DNA from: Amycolatopsis azurea DSM 43854
Lineage (GTDB): Bacteria > Actinomycetota > Actinomycetes > Mycobacteriales > Pseudonocardiaceae
DNA: 64,000 nucleotides
NCBI RefSeq assembly: GCF_001995215.1
Contig: NZ_MUXN01000002.1
Location: 473,380 to 537,379 of the forward strand
Reading direction: 5' to 3'
Shown: one piece after another, positions 1 to 8,983 of the stretch
Position numbering within the stretch: the stretch's first letter is position 1
How the letters are laid out: each line of letters opens with the position of its first letter
Position numbers and translations under genes: made by a program
The notes under the pieces: model-generated
What the model saw: only the letters and a program-made list of their open reading frames with translations
Databases searched by the model: none
Told to the model about the DNA's origin: nothing

Positions 1-271
1 CCCCTGCCGCACCGGCGGCGACCCAGGCCCATACGGCCGTCGCGGGGTCGGTCGTGGTGAGCACGGCGCGGGCGATCTCGGCGGCGGCGACATAGGGCAG
101 CAAGCCGGCCACCGCGCCGAGCGCGGCCAGCGCCGCCGCCGCGAGCAGCCGCCCGCGGACCGGGCGCAGCAGGCGCGCCGCGGCTCCGGTCGTTCCCCGC
201 GGTGGTGGCGACGGTGGTGGTGAGGGCGGGTTCGACGCCGGTGCGGGCACGGTTTCTTCGACTGTGGTCAC
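1..271 (-). CDS. ABC transporter, N-terminal membrane part (partial)
   Basis: The first 90 codons of a minus-strand gene that leaves the window at base 1. GTG at 271 follows AAAGGAAAACC, a good ribosome site. A proline- and serine-rich leader of about 30 residues is followed by RLLRPVRGRLLAAAALAALG and GLLPYVAAAEIARAV, the usual opening of the first helix of an ABC-type exporter with fused membrane and ATPase domains, as in IrtA/IrtB-like siderophore transporters. Only 13 bp separate it from the upstream MFS gene on the same strand, so the two probably form an operon. The siderophore role is inferred from that neighbour; the ATPase is outside the window. Confidence 0.6.
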   Translation of the reverse strand, partial: MTTVEETVPAPASNPPSPPPSPPPRGTTGAAARLLRPVRGRLLAAAALAALGAVAGLLPYVAAAEIARAVLTTTDPATAVWAWVAAGAAG

Positions 272-284
272 GGTTTTCCTTTGA

Positions 285-1535
285 TCAAGCGGCGACGACG
301 TGGAGCGCGGTCGCATGCGGGTGGTGGTGACGGGCCCACCGGGTCGCCGCGACCGTGCCGAGCAAGGTCAGCGCCGCACCGGCGAGGATCAGGGGTGGAT
401 AGCCGGCCTGGCCGGCGAGAGCCGGGCCGCTCGCGTTGGCGACGAGGCGGACGACGCCGACCACGGCCAGTTGGACGGCCAGGTCGGTGGCCGCGGTCGC
501 GGGCCGGGCCAGATCCATGGCACAGCTGTAGATCGTGCTGAGCGCGGCCGCGTTGGCGGCCCACAACAGGATCACGGCGAGCGTGGTCACGGTCGCGCCG
601 AAGCCGTTCCCGGCATGGCCGGTGGCCACGGGGAGAAGGAACAGCAGCAGAAGTGCCTGAACGAAGCCGAACGTCCGTAGCGCTCGACGGCGGCTGACTC
701 GCCGCAGCAGCATTCCTGTACCGAGTGCGGCCAGCGCGGACGCCAGCCCGCCGAGCGTGCCCTGGACGATCGCGATCCGCGAGGTCGACCATCGCGCGTC
801 CACGAGCATCGCCGGTACCAGCGCCTCGGCGGAGTACACGCCGAGGAGGTACAGGGGAACCACGGCGAGCATCCACCGTGCGATGCCTGGCCGTCGGACG
901 AGCGACAGGAGCGCACGCGAGGCCGGTCCGGACGCCGACGGCCCGGGCGGTTCGCGGAACCTCAGGAGAAAGACGAGGGGGAGGGCCGTCACGGCGGCCA
1001 GCACACCCAGCGCGGCTTCCCAGCCCACATGCGCGTAGAGCAGCAGCGTGCCGCTGGAGCCGAGAATGATGCTGAGGCTGATCGCGGCGATCTGCAGACC
1101 GCTGCCGGTACCGCGTTCCTCGGGGGTGAGCAGGCGGACCGCGAGCCCGTTGGTCGCGACGTCGTGAGCGCCGGCGACGATCAGCATCACGACCATGACC
1201 CCGAGTACGAGCGGCAGGTCGCCGACAGGGTCAAGGGGCAGCAGGCACAGCAGCGCGAGCACCATCAGCGCCTGGGTGAGAAGGAGCCAGCCGCGGTAGT
1301 GGCCGAAGCGCCGGACGCTCCAGCGGTCCACCACCGGGCCGAGCAGGAACTTTCCGGCCCAGGCGAAACCGGCCAGGTTGACCAGCGCCAGTTGCTCCAG
1401 CGAGGCACCCCGTTGACGCAGGATCACGACCAGCGCGAGGAAGAAGAACGAGAAGCCGATGTCCTGCACCAGATAGCACGAAGAGAGCAACGCCACCCTG
1501 CGCAGCCTGCCCCGGTTTTCGCAAACGCTTTTCAT
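285..1535 (-). CDS. MFS transporter, RhtX/FptX (AmpG-like) siderophore type
   Basis: A 416-residue integral membrane protein with about 12 hydrophobic segments, the standard MFS length. The N-terminal part (SCYLVQDIGFSFFFLALVV, then a short loop with GPVVDRW) and the DVATNGLAVRLL segment after helix 4 resemble the AmpG/RhtX/FptX branch, which imports ferric siderophores or muropeptides across the inner membrane. It lies 13 bp upstream of an ABC exporter-like gene. The start has no strong ribosome site, so a downstream start is possible. Divergent from asnB; a SoxR-box-like palindrome sits 16 bp upstream. The substrate is inferred from family resemblance only. Confidence 0.7.
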   Translation of the reverse strand: MKSVCENRGRLRRVALLSSCYLVQDIGFSFFFLALVVILRQRGASLEQLALVNLAGFAWAGKFLLGPVVDRWSVRRFGHYRGWLLLTQALMVLALLCLLPLDPVGDLPLVLGVMVVMLIVAGAHDVATNGLAVRLLTPEERGTGSGLQIAAISLSIILGSSGTLLLYAHVGWEAALGVLAAVTALPLVFLLRFREPPGPSASGPASRALLSLVRRPGIARWMLAVVPLYLLGVYSAEALVPAMLVDARWSTSRIAIVQGTLGGLASALAALGTGMLLRRVSRRRALRTFGFVQALLLLFLLPVATGHAGNGFGATVTTLAVILLWAANAAALSTIYSCAMDLARPATAATDLAVQLAVVGVVRLVANASGPALAGQAGYPPLILAGAALTLLGTVAATRWARHHHPHATALHVVAA

Positions 1536-1550
1536 TAAGGCCAGCTTCGC

Positions 1551-1570
1551 AGCTCAAGTCAGCTTGAGGT
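1551..1570. promoter_or_regulatory. SoxR/MerR-type operator, copy 1
   Basis: AGCTCAAGTCAGCTTGAGGT. The core CTCAAG-tcag-CTTGAG is a perfect inverted repeat and matches the SoxR box core (CTCAAGTTAACTTGAG) at 14 of 16 positions. It lies 16 bp upstream of the MFS start, where a MerR-family activator acting on that promoter would bind. No MerR-family gene is visible in the window. Confidence 0.45.
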
Positions 1571-1619
1571 CAAGCGATGAGCGGTTCGCGATCTTCACTC
1601 GTTCGGACCCAGCGTGTTG

Positions 1620-1639
1620 AACTCATGTCGACTTGAGGT
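1620..1639. promoter_or_regulatory. SoxR/MerR-type operator, copy 2
   Basis: AACTCATGTCGACTTGAGGT, a second copy of the same palindrome with one mismatched arm pair, matching the SoxR core at 13 of 16 positions. It is centred 69 bp from copy 1 and lies 73 bp upstream of the asnB start, so each divergent gene has its own copy. Confidence 0.4.
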
Positions 1640-1712
1640 GTCACGCTCGGAGAGCGAATTCGTGCTGACCGTGACCACGGAGCAGCGCCAGGCGACGGCA
1701 GGGGTGAGAGTC

Positions 1713-3533
1713 ATGTGCGGCATCGCCGGATGGGTCGACTGGCAGCGCGACCTGAGCAACGAACGCCGGGTGCTGGAAGGCATGACCGAGACGCTCGCGC
1801 CGCGAGGTCCGGACGGCGCCGGGATCTGGTTGTCCGAGCGCGCGGCTTTCGGGCATCGGCGGCTCGCCGTCGTCGACCTGGCGGGGGGAGCCCAGCCGAT
1901 GGTCGCGAGCCGGCACGAGACGGAGTCGCCGGTCGTCACTTTCAACGGCGAGATCTACAACTTCCGTGAACTGCGAACGGAACTGGCGGGCCGAGGGCAT
2001 GAGTTCCACACCCGGTCCGACACCGAGGTGCTGCTGCGGGCCTACCTGGAGTGGGGCCCGCGCTGTGTGGACCGGTTCACCGGCATGTTCGCCTTCGGTA
2101 TCTGGGACCCCCATCAGCGGAGTCTGCTCCTGGCAAGGGACCGGCTGGGCGTGAAGCCGCTCTTCTATCTGCCCTACGACGGCGGCGTGGTGTTCGGTTC
2201 TGAACTGAAGACCCTGTTGGCGCATCCTCTCGTTCGGCCCCGTGTGCGGGCGGAGGGGCTGGCCGAGATGCTCTGCTTCACGCACACACCGGGGGCGGGT
2301 GTGTTCGAGGACGTTCGTGCCGTCCGCGCGGGCCATCAGGTCCTGGTGTCCGGTGCGGGGTGCACCGAAACCCCGTACTGGAGGCTGGAAAGCAGGCCGC
2401 ACGAAGACGACCTTCCCGCCACTGTCCACAAAGTACGGTCACTTCTCGGAGAGGCTGTCGAGCAGCAACTGGTGGCCGATGTCGAGGTCGGCACGCTGCT
2501 GTCCGGTGGGCTCGACTCGAGCACGGTCACGGCGCTGGCGGCCGGTGCGAAGAGCCGCGCCGGCACCTTGATCACCTGTTCGGTCGACTTTCAGGGGGCG
2601 GACGAGTACTTCCGGCCGAACACGGTCCGGCCCGAGCGGGACGCCGAGTTCGCAAGGCAGGTCTCCGAGCACGTCGGCTCCCGGCATCTGGAGGTCGTGC
2701 TCACCCCGGAGGACGTGAGCCTGGCACGGTCGGAGGCCTTGCAGGCACGGGACTTGCCCGGCTTCGGCGACATCAACGCCGCGCAGTGCCTGATGTTCCG
2801 TGAGTTGAAGAAGCACGTCACAGTCGCTCTCTCCGGTGAGTCCGCGGACGAGTCGTTCGGCGGGTATCAATGGTTCACCCCGGCAGGTGGGCTCGACGCG
2901 CCCGCGTTTCCCTGGACAGGCAACGTTCCGGCGATCGAATCCGTGCTGGCCCCGGAGTTGCGGAAGCGCTTGCGCATGCGCGAGTACGTCGCGGACCGCT
3001 ATGCCGACGCGCTCGCCGAGGTCCCGGCCGTCGAGGGTGAATCCGCGGCGGACGCGTCGATCCGGCGGATGTTCCATCTCAACATCACGCGGTGGCTCGG
3101 GGTGCTGCTGAACTTCACCGACCGGATGAGCATGCGCGAGGGACTCGAAGTGCGCGTCCCGTTCTGCGATCACCGGCTCGTCGAATATCTGTGGAACACA
3201 CCGTGGGCGATGAAGACCGCGGGTGGCCGGGTCAAGGGCCTGCTCACCGACGCGGCCGCCGATCTGTTGCCCGAAGCCGTGCTGAAGCGGAAGAAGACGT
3301 CGTTCCCGGTCGATCCGCATCCCGGTTACGAAAGGCTGTTGCGCGGACAGCTGCGCGACGAGCTCGCCGATCCCGGCTCCCGGCTCGCGCCGTTGCTCGA
3401 CCCCGTGGCGACGGTCGGGCTCCTGGAGCGGTCACGACCCGCGACGGGCGTGTGGCGGCAGGTCGACACGATCTCTTTCTGGCTCCAGACGGCCGAGTGG
3501 ATGCGAAGCCACCAAGTGACAGTTGACGTCTAG
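1713..3533 (+). CDS. asnB: Asparagine synthase (glutamine-hydrolysing)
   Basis: A 606-residue class II glutamine amidotransferase/asparagine synthetase, normal length for the family. ATG at 1713 is chosen because it gives MCGIAGW, which puts the catalytic cysteine at residue 2, and follows GGGGTGAG; the frame stays open further upstream but that extension would bury the nucleophile. The glutaminase domain shows RGPDG, FNGEIYNF and SDTEVLL. The synthetase domain carries the PP-loop SGGLDSS near residue 263, and later SGESADESFGGY and a DRMSMREGLEVRVPF-type segment. It converts aspartate to asparagine with glutamine and ATP, or amidates a related substrate. It stands alone, divergent from the MFS gene. 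A housekeeping role is likely but not provable here. Confidence 0.9.
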   Translation: MCGIAGWVDWQRDLSNERRVLEGMTETLAPRGPDGAGIWLSERAAFGHRRLAVVDLAGGAQPMVASRHETESPVVTFNGEIYNFRELRTELAGRGHEFHTRSDTEVLLRAYLEWGPRCVDRFTGMFAFGIWDPHQRSLLLARDRLGVKPLFYLPYDGGVVFGSELKTLLAHPLVRPRVRAEGLAEMLCFTHTPGAGVFEDVRAVRAGHQVLVSGAGCTETPYWRLESRPHEDDLPATVHKVRSLLGEAVEQQLVADVEVGTLLSGGLDSSTVTALAAGAKSRAGTLITCSVDFQGADEYFRPNTVRPERDAEFARQVSEHVGSRHLEVVLTPEDVSLARSEALQARDLPGFGDINAAQCLMFRELKKHVTVALSGESADESFGGYQWFTPAGGLDAPAFPWTGNVPAIESVLAPELRKRLRMREYVADRYADALAEVPAVEGESAADASIRRMFHLNITRWLGVLLNFTDRMSMREGLEVRVPFCDHRLVEYLWNTPWAMKTAGGRVKGLLTDAAADLLPEAVLKRKKTSFPVDPHPGYERLLRGQLRDELADPGSRLAPLLDPVATVGLLERSRPATGVWRQVDTISFWLQTAEWMRSHQVTVDV

Positions 3534-3630
3534 GAGCTTCTTTCACGTCGAGCTGTGGACAGGAACACCGCGGACATGTTGGGCTGAGACCTGACCGAAC
3601 CTGACCTGGTCGGTTGTTTTCTGCCCTGCG

Positions 3631-6099
3631 ATGTCGAGGAGCGGCGCCCTGAGCCTGTCGGAGTACCTCCGGGAGAACTGGATCGACGTCGTGAACGACG
3701 CGATCCTGCACGTGGATCTCACCCTGGCGGCGATGGCACTGGCCGTACTGGTCGGAATGACGATCGGCCTGCTCACCTACCGGCGGCGCTGGCTCGGCGC
3801 GATGGCGACCACGACGACGGCGGCGTTCCTGACCATCCCGTCGATCGCGCTGCTGGGCATCCTGATCGGCCCGTTCGGGCTGGGGCTGACGAACGTCCTG
3901 TTCGCACTGGTGCTCTACGCGCTTCTGCCGATCACGCGCAACACGATCGTCGGGCTGCGTGGCGTCGATCCGGCCGTGGTGGACGCGGCGCGGGGGATGG
4001 GGCTCGGCCGCGTCCGGCTGCTGTTCCGCGTGCGCCTGCCGCTCGCCTGGCCGGTGATCCTTTCCGGCATCCGGGTCTCGACGCAGATCACGATCGGTAT
4101 CGCGGCCATCGGCGCGTACGTCAAGGGCCCCGGCCTCGGCAACGAGATCTTCGACGGGCTCGGCCGGTTCGGCTCGGTCAACTCGCTGAACCAGGTGCTC
4201 ACCGGAACGCTCGGGATCATGGTGCTGGCGCTGCTGTTCGACCTGGCCTTCGTGGTGGTCGGCAAGCTGACCACCCGGCGACGTCCCCTTGTCCGCGTGA
4301 CGGCGGCTCCGGCGGCGCCGGGGATGACCGCCGGACTGGGCGGTGAGACGATCGAGCTGCGGGACGTCAGCAAGCACTACCCCGGGCGAGCGGTACCGGC
4401 TGTCGAAAGCTTGACGATGCGAATCCCCGCGGGCGAGATCGTCGTGCTGACCGGTCCGTCGGGGTGCGGCAAGACGACGACCATGCGGATGATCAACCGG
4501 CTCGTCGAGCCCACCGCGGGCGTCGTCACCATCGGCGGCACCGACGTGGCGGCGCTCGACCTGGACGAACACCGGCGCAACACCGGCTACGTCATCCAGC
4601 AGATCGGGCTCTTCCCGCACCTGCGGGTGGACGCCAACATCGGCGTCGTGCCGCGGGTGCTCGGCTGGACTCGACGGCGCGTCGCCGACCGCGTGCGCGA
4701 GTTGCTCGACGTCGTCGGCCTGACCCGCGAGCACGGCAACCGGTACCCGCGTGAGCTTTCCGGCGGTCAGCAGCAGCGCGTCGGTGTGGCGCGGGCGATG
4801 GCCGCGGACCCTCCGGTCATGCTGATGGACGAGCCGTTCGGCTCCACCGACCCGATCACTCGCGCCCGGCTGCAGGACGAATTCCTCCGCCTGCAACGGG
4901 AAGTGCGCAAGACGATCGTGTTCGTCACGCACGACTTCGACGAGGCGCTGAAGGTCGGCGACCGGATCGCCGTGCTGCGGCCGCGGTCGGTGATCGCTCA
5001 GTACGACACGCCCCAGGCGATCCTCGCCGCACCGGCGGACGACTACGTCGCGAGCTTCGTCGGCTCGAAGCGGAACCTGAAGCGGCTCGCGCTGATCCGG
5101 GTGGGTGACCTGAGCCTCCCGCCGACGGCCGAGGCGGACGGCCTGCCGCCGGTCCGGCCCGACGCCACCCTGCGGGACGTGCTGGACGTGATGGTGCGCA
5201 CCGGCAGCACCGCGGTCGTGGTCACCGAGGACGGCACCGCGCGGCCGCTGGGGGTGTGCGACGTGCCCGGCCTCGTCGCGGCGCTCAGGTCTCCTGACGA
5301 GGCTGCCGCGCCCGCGATCCCGGCCGCGGAGGAGACGCCTGGACCGGGTTCGGACACCACGATGCCCGCGCGGCCTCGTCGGCGTCGGCTCGGGCTGCTG
5401 GTGCGCCCGGTTCTGCTGGCCCTTGCCTTGCTGACGCTCTTCATGATCGTGCGTGCGCACCCGCTCGACTCGATCGAACAGCGTTTTCTCAACCCCGGCG
5501 AGATCTTCACCGAACTGGGCGCGCACCTGCGGCTCACCCTGATCTCGACGGTGTGCACCATCGCCATCGCCCTCCCGCTCGGCATCCTGCTCACCCGCGC
5601 CGGCGCCCGCTGGGCCCGGCCCGTCGGCCTGGGGCTGGGCAACCTCGGCCAGGCGATCCCGTCGATCGGGCTCGTCGTGCTGCTCGCGCTCTGGATCGGC
5701 ACGGGCACCGCGACGGCGGTGACGGCGCTCGTCGTCTACGCGGCGTTGCCGGTGCTGCGCAACACGATCGTCGGGCTCGACGGTGTCGACCCGACCCTCG
5801 TCGACGCCGCGCGCGGGATGGGCATGGGCAAGACCGCCATCCTGTGGCGGATCGAACTGCCGCTGGCCGTCCCGGTGATCCTCGCCGGGATCCGGACCGC
5901 GCTGGTGCTCACCGTCGCGAGCGCGACACTGGCGACGTTCATCGACGGCGGCGGTCTCGGCGGCGGGCTTGTCGCCGGGATCGGACTGGACCGCCCGATC
6001 CTGAGCCTGACCTTCGGCATCATCGTCGCCGCACTGGCGCTCTTCGTCGACTGGCTGGGGCTGGTCGCCGAGGAGGTCCTGCACCCGCGCGGCATGTAG
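3631..6099 (+). CDS. Fused glycine betaine/choline ABC importer (permease-ATPase-permease)
   Basis: An 822-residue single reading frame holding three normally separate subunits of an OpuB/OpuC-type osmoprotectant importer. Residues about 1-215 are a BPD-type permease with PSIALLGILIGPFGLG and an EAA-like loop (VDAARGMGLGRVRLLFRVRLP). Residues about 230-500 are the ATPase with Walker A GPSGCGKTT, signature LSGGQQQR and Walker B VMLMDEPF. A single CBS-like segment follows at about 510-560. Residues about 565-815 are a second permease with its own loop (VDAARGMGMGKTAILWRIELP). No stop or convincing internal ribosome site separates the parts. The upstream ribosome site is weak. The binding lipoprotein gene follows 27 bp later, completing the system. 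Confidence 0.88.
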   Translation: MSRSGALSLSEYLRENWIDVVNDAILHVDLTLAAMALAVLVGMTIGLLTYRRRWLGAMATTTTAAFLTIPSIALLGILIGPFGLGLTNVLFALVLYALLPITRNTIVGLRGVDPAVVDAARGMGLGRVRLLFRVRLPLAWPVILSGIRVSTQITIGIAAIGAYVKGPGLGNEIFDGLGRFGSVNSLNQVLTGTLGIMVLALLFDLAFVVVGKLTTRRRPLVRVTAAPAAPGMTAGLGGETIELRDVSKHYPGRAVPAVESLTMRIPAGEIVVLTGPSGCGKTTTMRMINRLVEPTAGVVTIGGTDVAALDLDEHRRNTGYVIQQIGLFPHLRVDANIGVVPRVLGWTRRRVADRVRELLDVVGLTREHGNRYPRELSGGQQQRVGVARAMAADPPVMLMDEPFGSTDPITRARLQDEFLRLQREVRKTIVFVTHDFDEALKVGDRIAVLRPRSVIAQYDTPQAILAAPADDYVASFVGSKRNLKRLALIRVGDLSLPPTAEADGLPPVRPDATLRDVLDVMVRTGSTAVVVTEDGTARPLGVCDVPGLVAALRSPDEAAAPAIPAAEETPGPGSDTTMPARPRRRRLGLLVRPVLLALALLTLFMIVRAHPLDSIEQRFLNPGEIFTELGAHLRLTLISTVCTIAIALPLGILLTRAGARWARPVGLGLGNLGQAIPSIGLVVLLALWIGTGTATAVTALVVYAALPVLRNTIVGLDGVDPTLVDAARGMGMGKTAILWRIELPLAVPVILAGIRTALVLTVASATLATFIDGGGLGGGLVAGIGLDRPILSLTFGIIVAALALFVDWLGLVAEEVLHPRGM

Positions 6100-6126
6100 C
6101 TCGACCGACTGCAAGGAGATCAACTC

Positions 6127-7101
6127 ATGCGGATGCTCCAGCGCACGACCGCCGCCGTGCTCACGCTCGTCGTGGCGGCGACGCTCGCGGCCGGCTGCAC
6201 GATCGGCAAGGACGAGACCGGCGCCCAGGTGGGCGCGGGGTCCATCAAGAAGATCGACGCGCTGAACGGCGCCCAGATCCGCGTCAGCTCCAAGGAGTTC
6301 GACGAGCAGCTGCTGCTCGGCCAGATCGCCCTCGTCGCGCTGCAAGCGGCCGGGGCGAGCCCGCAGGACAAGACCAACATCACCGGCTCGAGCAACGTCC
6401 GCCAGGCGCTCACCAGCGGCGCTGTCGACCTGTACTGGGAATACACCGGCACCGCCTGGATCAGCTACCTCAACCAGACGAAACCGATCAGCGATCCGCA
6501 GGCGCAGTACGAAGCGGTCAAACAGACCGACATCGCCAACGGCGTCACCTGGTGGGCACGCTCGCCTGCCAACGACACCTACGCCCTCGCCGGCAACCCG
6601 GCGACACTGGCCCGGACCGGCGTCAAGACACTGTCCGACTACGCGGCCCTGGTGAAGCGGGACCCGGCCGCGGCCTCGACCTGTATGGGCCCGGAGTTCA
6701 AGAGCCGGGACGACGGGTTCCCCGGCCTGGCGAAGACCTACGGGTTCACCCTGCCCGACCCGCAGGTGCACCTGCTCAACGACGCCGTCGTCTATCCGAG
6801 CATCGGCAAGGGCGACCCCTGCGGCTTCGGCTCCGTCGCCTCCACCGACGGACGCGTGGCCGCGCAGAACCTCACCGTGCTCGACGACGACAAGCACTTC
6901 TTCCCGACGTACAACCCCGCGATCACGATCGCCACTCCGCTCGCCCAGAAATACCCGCAGCTGGAGCAGGTCTTCACGCCGATCGCCGCGAAGCTCGACA
7001 CCGCGACGCTCACGGACCTGAACAAGAAGGTCAGCGTCGACGGCCAGAAGCCCGCCACGGTCGCCCGCGACTGGCTCAAGTCGGCGGGCTTCATCAGCTG
7101 A
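6127..7101 (+). CDS. Glycine betaine/choline-binding lipoprotein (OpuAC/ProX type)
   Basis: A 324-residue substrate-binding lipoprotein. The signal peptide ends in the lipobox LAAGC (Cys24), so the mature protein should be anchored to the outer face of the membrane. The body has features of the OpuBC/OsmF branch: RVSSKEFDEQLLLGQI near the start, ITGSSNVRQAL, VDLYWEYTGTAW, and late NPAITIATPLAQKYPQL. A strong AAGGAG lies 7 nt before ATG. It follows the fused membrane/ATPase gene by 27 bp and almost certainly delivers the quaternary-amine substrate to it. Which substrate (betaine, choline, carnitine) cannot be decided from sequence alone. Confidence 0.87.
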   Translation: MRMLQRTTAAVLTLVVAATLAAGCTIGKDETGAQVGAGSIKKIDALNGAQIRVSSKEFDEQLLLGQIALVALQAAGASPQDKTNITGSSNVRQALTSGAVDLYWEYTGTAWISYLNQTKPISDPQAQYEAVKQTDIANGVTWWARSPANDTYALAGNPATLARTGVKTLSDYAALVKRDPAAASTCMGPEFKSRDDGFPGLAKTYGFTLPDPQVHLLNDAVVYPSIGKGDPCGFGSVASTDGRVAAQNLTVLDDDKHFFPTYNPAITIATPLAQKYPQLEQVFTPIAAKLDTATLTDLNKKVSVDGQKPATVARDWLKSAGFIS

Positions 7102-7149
7102 ACCATCAGCGGGGGCCGGACGGAGTCGAGCTGTGCGCTTCAAGATCAA

Positions 7150-7900
7150 TTCGAGCTACGCGGCATCGGGTTCAGGACAGTGGCAACCCCGCTTCCAGCG
7201 GTGTTCCGGTGGCTTGCCGCGGGTGCAGAGAGATCTCGCTGCCCAGGAAAAGGTCCGTATGGGCGTCGCCGGAGCGGAGGAGTCAGGTGGCGGATTCCCG
7301 CCGGTGATGAGCCTGATCGCCCAGTGACAGCGCGCGACGTGGGCGACCGTCTTCGGCGGCAGCCCGATCTCTCGGTGGAAACTGGCGGTCAGGTGCTGCC
7401 GGCTCACGCCCGCCCGGTCGGCCAGGTCGGTGATTCTGACGTCGCCTCTCGATCCGGTCATGCTCCGCCAACTGCCTTCCAGCGCCTTCGACAGATTCGG
7501 ACCGTCCAGGATCCTGCCTGCCAGCCAGCCATCGATCGAGAATCCGGAACCGGTGGGCGACGTCGTCCGCCTCCCAAAGCTGTTCCGTGAGCCGGCGGGC
7601 ATCGGCGCCGATATGCCAAATAGAAGTTGACCCAGCGGGTCAGTCTCTTGTCCGGTCGCCGGGTCTGCCATGCCTGGCCGACGGCCGCGAGCCTTTTCTG
7701 TTCTTGCACCACGGTTTCCCCGGTCGCCGCCGATGTCGAAGGACGAACTCCACCAGAACCGCAGCATGGCACGACGTCGATCTCCGGGCGAGGTTCCGAG
7801 CCGACCACGACCCGAAAAGACGCCCGGCCCGACTTTCGTGGGCGCCGCGGTTCGGAGCCGGTTGCCGGAATGCTCACCGCTGGAGGAAAACGAAGTCCCG
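7150..7900 (-). pseudogene. Decayed AraC-family regulator
   Basis: The minus strand holds a recognisable AraC DNA-binding domain: VRITDLADRAGVSRQHLTAS followed by FHREIGLPPKTVAHVARCHW. The preceding family segment (ARRLTEQLWEADDVAHRFRIL) is in a different frame just upstream, showing a frameshift near 7520. The ligand-binding N-terminal half and the last helix are scrambled over several frames. This fills most of the otherwise gene-free stretch 7102-8056; I see no intact gene there. The resemblance is to the DUF6597/HTH_18 subgroup. Boundaries are approximate. Confidence 0.5.
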
Positions 7901-8056
7901 GGGTCTTCCAAACCTGAATCGCCCGGTGATCACCCGATAGGCCGAGCGATCTCACTCTTGATGCACCTGACATTTTTCCTATCCACGCCTTGTTGTCCGC
8001 CGGTAGCTTCCCTCCGGCCGCGCGATGCGGTCCGCCGAAATGCCGAAAGGAACACC

Positions 8057-8698
8057 ATGCTCACGAAGAAAGTCATGCGTGCGCTCGTCGCAGCAGGTGT
8101 CGTGTTGTCACTGCCCGCGCTCGCCGTGTCCGCCGCGGCGTCACCGGAAGCCGGTGTCCCGCGGTCGTCCGCGGCCGTACAGGGGATCGGAGTTCGGGTG
8201 ACTCCGCGTATCACTACTGCGATGTACTCTGGTCCTGGACTGAGTACTCCCACGGTGGGGAGAGCGCGGCAGGGCGACAATGTGGCTGCCGTGTGCAGAC
8301 TGCAGGACAACAACGGCAAGTGGATGGTGCTGGGCATCGACCGCCCCGGCGAGAACGGTGCCCAGTGGGCCAACACGGCAGGCTACATTTGGGACCTCGA
8401 CATCATCGAACCCACCTATGGTCTTGATTTGTGCACGGATCGGTTGACCGTGCAACCTTCGAGAGACACCGCCCTGTACTCCGGCCCCGGTCTGAGCACC
8501 CCGCAAATCGGCAAAGCGTGGGCGAACGAGGACGTCGCCGCACTGTGCAAGATCAACGACAACAACGGCTGGCGCCTGGTGCTGGGCGTTCATCTCGCCG
8601 GTCGTAACGGGGTTCAGTGGGCCCGTACGGCAGGTTACCTCTGGGATGCGGATATCCGTGACAGCACCAGCTATTTGGCTGATTGCGGGGTGCAGTAG
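8057..8698 (+). CDS. Secreted two-repeat SH3-like protein
   Basis: A 213-residue exported protein. ATG at 8057 follows GAAAGGAAC and opens a Sec signal peptide (KK-MRALVAAGVVLSLPALAV) with a likely AAA or ASA cleavage site; the frame extends upstream but nothing supports it. The mature part contains two copies of a repeat of about 75 residues that share YSGPGLSTP, a DNNG loop, VLG, NG-QWA and TAGY-WD, with paired cysteines (CRLQDNN / CKINDNN). This resembles a tandem bacterial SH3-like domain that might bind cell wall or ligand. Single gene followed by a strong hairpin. The function is unknown. Confidence 0.75.
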   Translation: MLTKKVMRALVAAGVVLSLPALAVSAAASPEAGVPRSSAAVQGIGVRVTPRITTAMYSGPGLSTPTVGRARQGDNVAAVCRLQDNNGKWMVLGIDRPGENGAQWANTAGYIWDLDIIEPTYGLDLCTDRLTVQPSRDTALYSGPGLSTPQIGKAWANEDVAALCKINDNNGWRLVLGVHLAGRNGVQWARTAGYLWDADIRDSTSYLADCGVQ

Positions 8699-8715
8699 CG
8701 GGCCATCGCCGAGTC

Positions 8716-8743
8716 ACCGCCCGCCCGACGTTTGGCGGGCGGT
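8716..8743 (+). terminator. Hairpin after the SH3-like gene
   Basis: A perfect 10-bp stem, ACCGCCCGCC / GGCGGGCGGT, with an 8-nt loop, begins 18 bp after the stop codon. There is no U tract, as is common for actinomycete terminators. Confidence 0.6.
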
Positions 8744-8762
8744 AAGCGGGGTGCGCACGGAC

Positions 8763-8822
8763 GTGACCGGCTACCGGTACGCCGCCACGATCGACCTGCC
8801 CGCCGACGAACTGTTCGCTTGA
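8763..8822 (+). pseudogene. SRPBCC-family N-terminal stub
   Basis: GTG at 8763 opens a 19-residue peptide, VTGYRYAATIDLPADELFA, before a stop. It reads like the first strand and helix of an SRPBCC (polyketide cyclase/START-like) protein, cut off. The rest of 8699-8983 holds the terminator and a frame with EEELRARTDDLVRERS that I do not recognise. Confidence 0.35.
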
Positions 8823-8983
8823 TCTGGGAGCACCTCGAGCTCGGAGGAAGAGTTACGGGCGAGAACAGACGACCTGGTGCGGGAACGCTCGCATAGTGCC
8901 TCGCTGTCAGCTGCGTTCAAAGCGGTGGACAGGCGTTCGGGCGAGGCTGCCGTCGACCGGTCAGCAGGACGAACTGCTCCGGA

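Noticed and set aside
3244..7149. A 1301-codon open frame on the minus strand
   Set aside because: It lies antisense to asnB and the transporter genes, is Arg/Asp/Gln-rich with no domain, and is a typical high-GC shadow frame.
5553..7307. A 584-codon plus-strand frame
   Set aside because: Overlaps the fused importer and its lipoprotein gene in the wrong frame; very Arg-rich with no recognisable domain.
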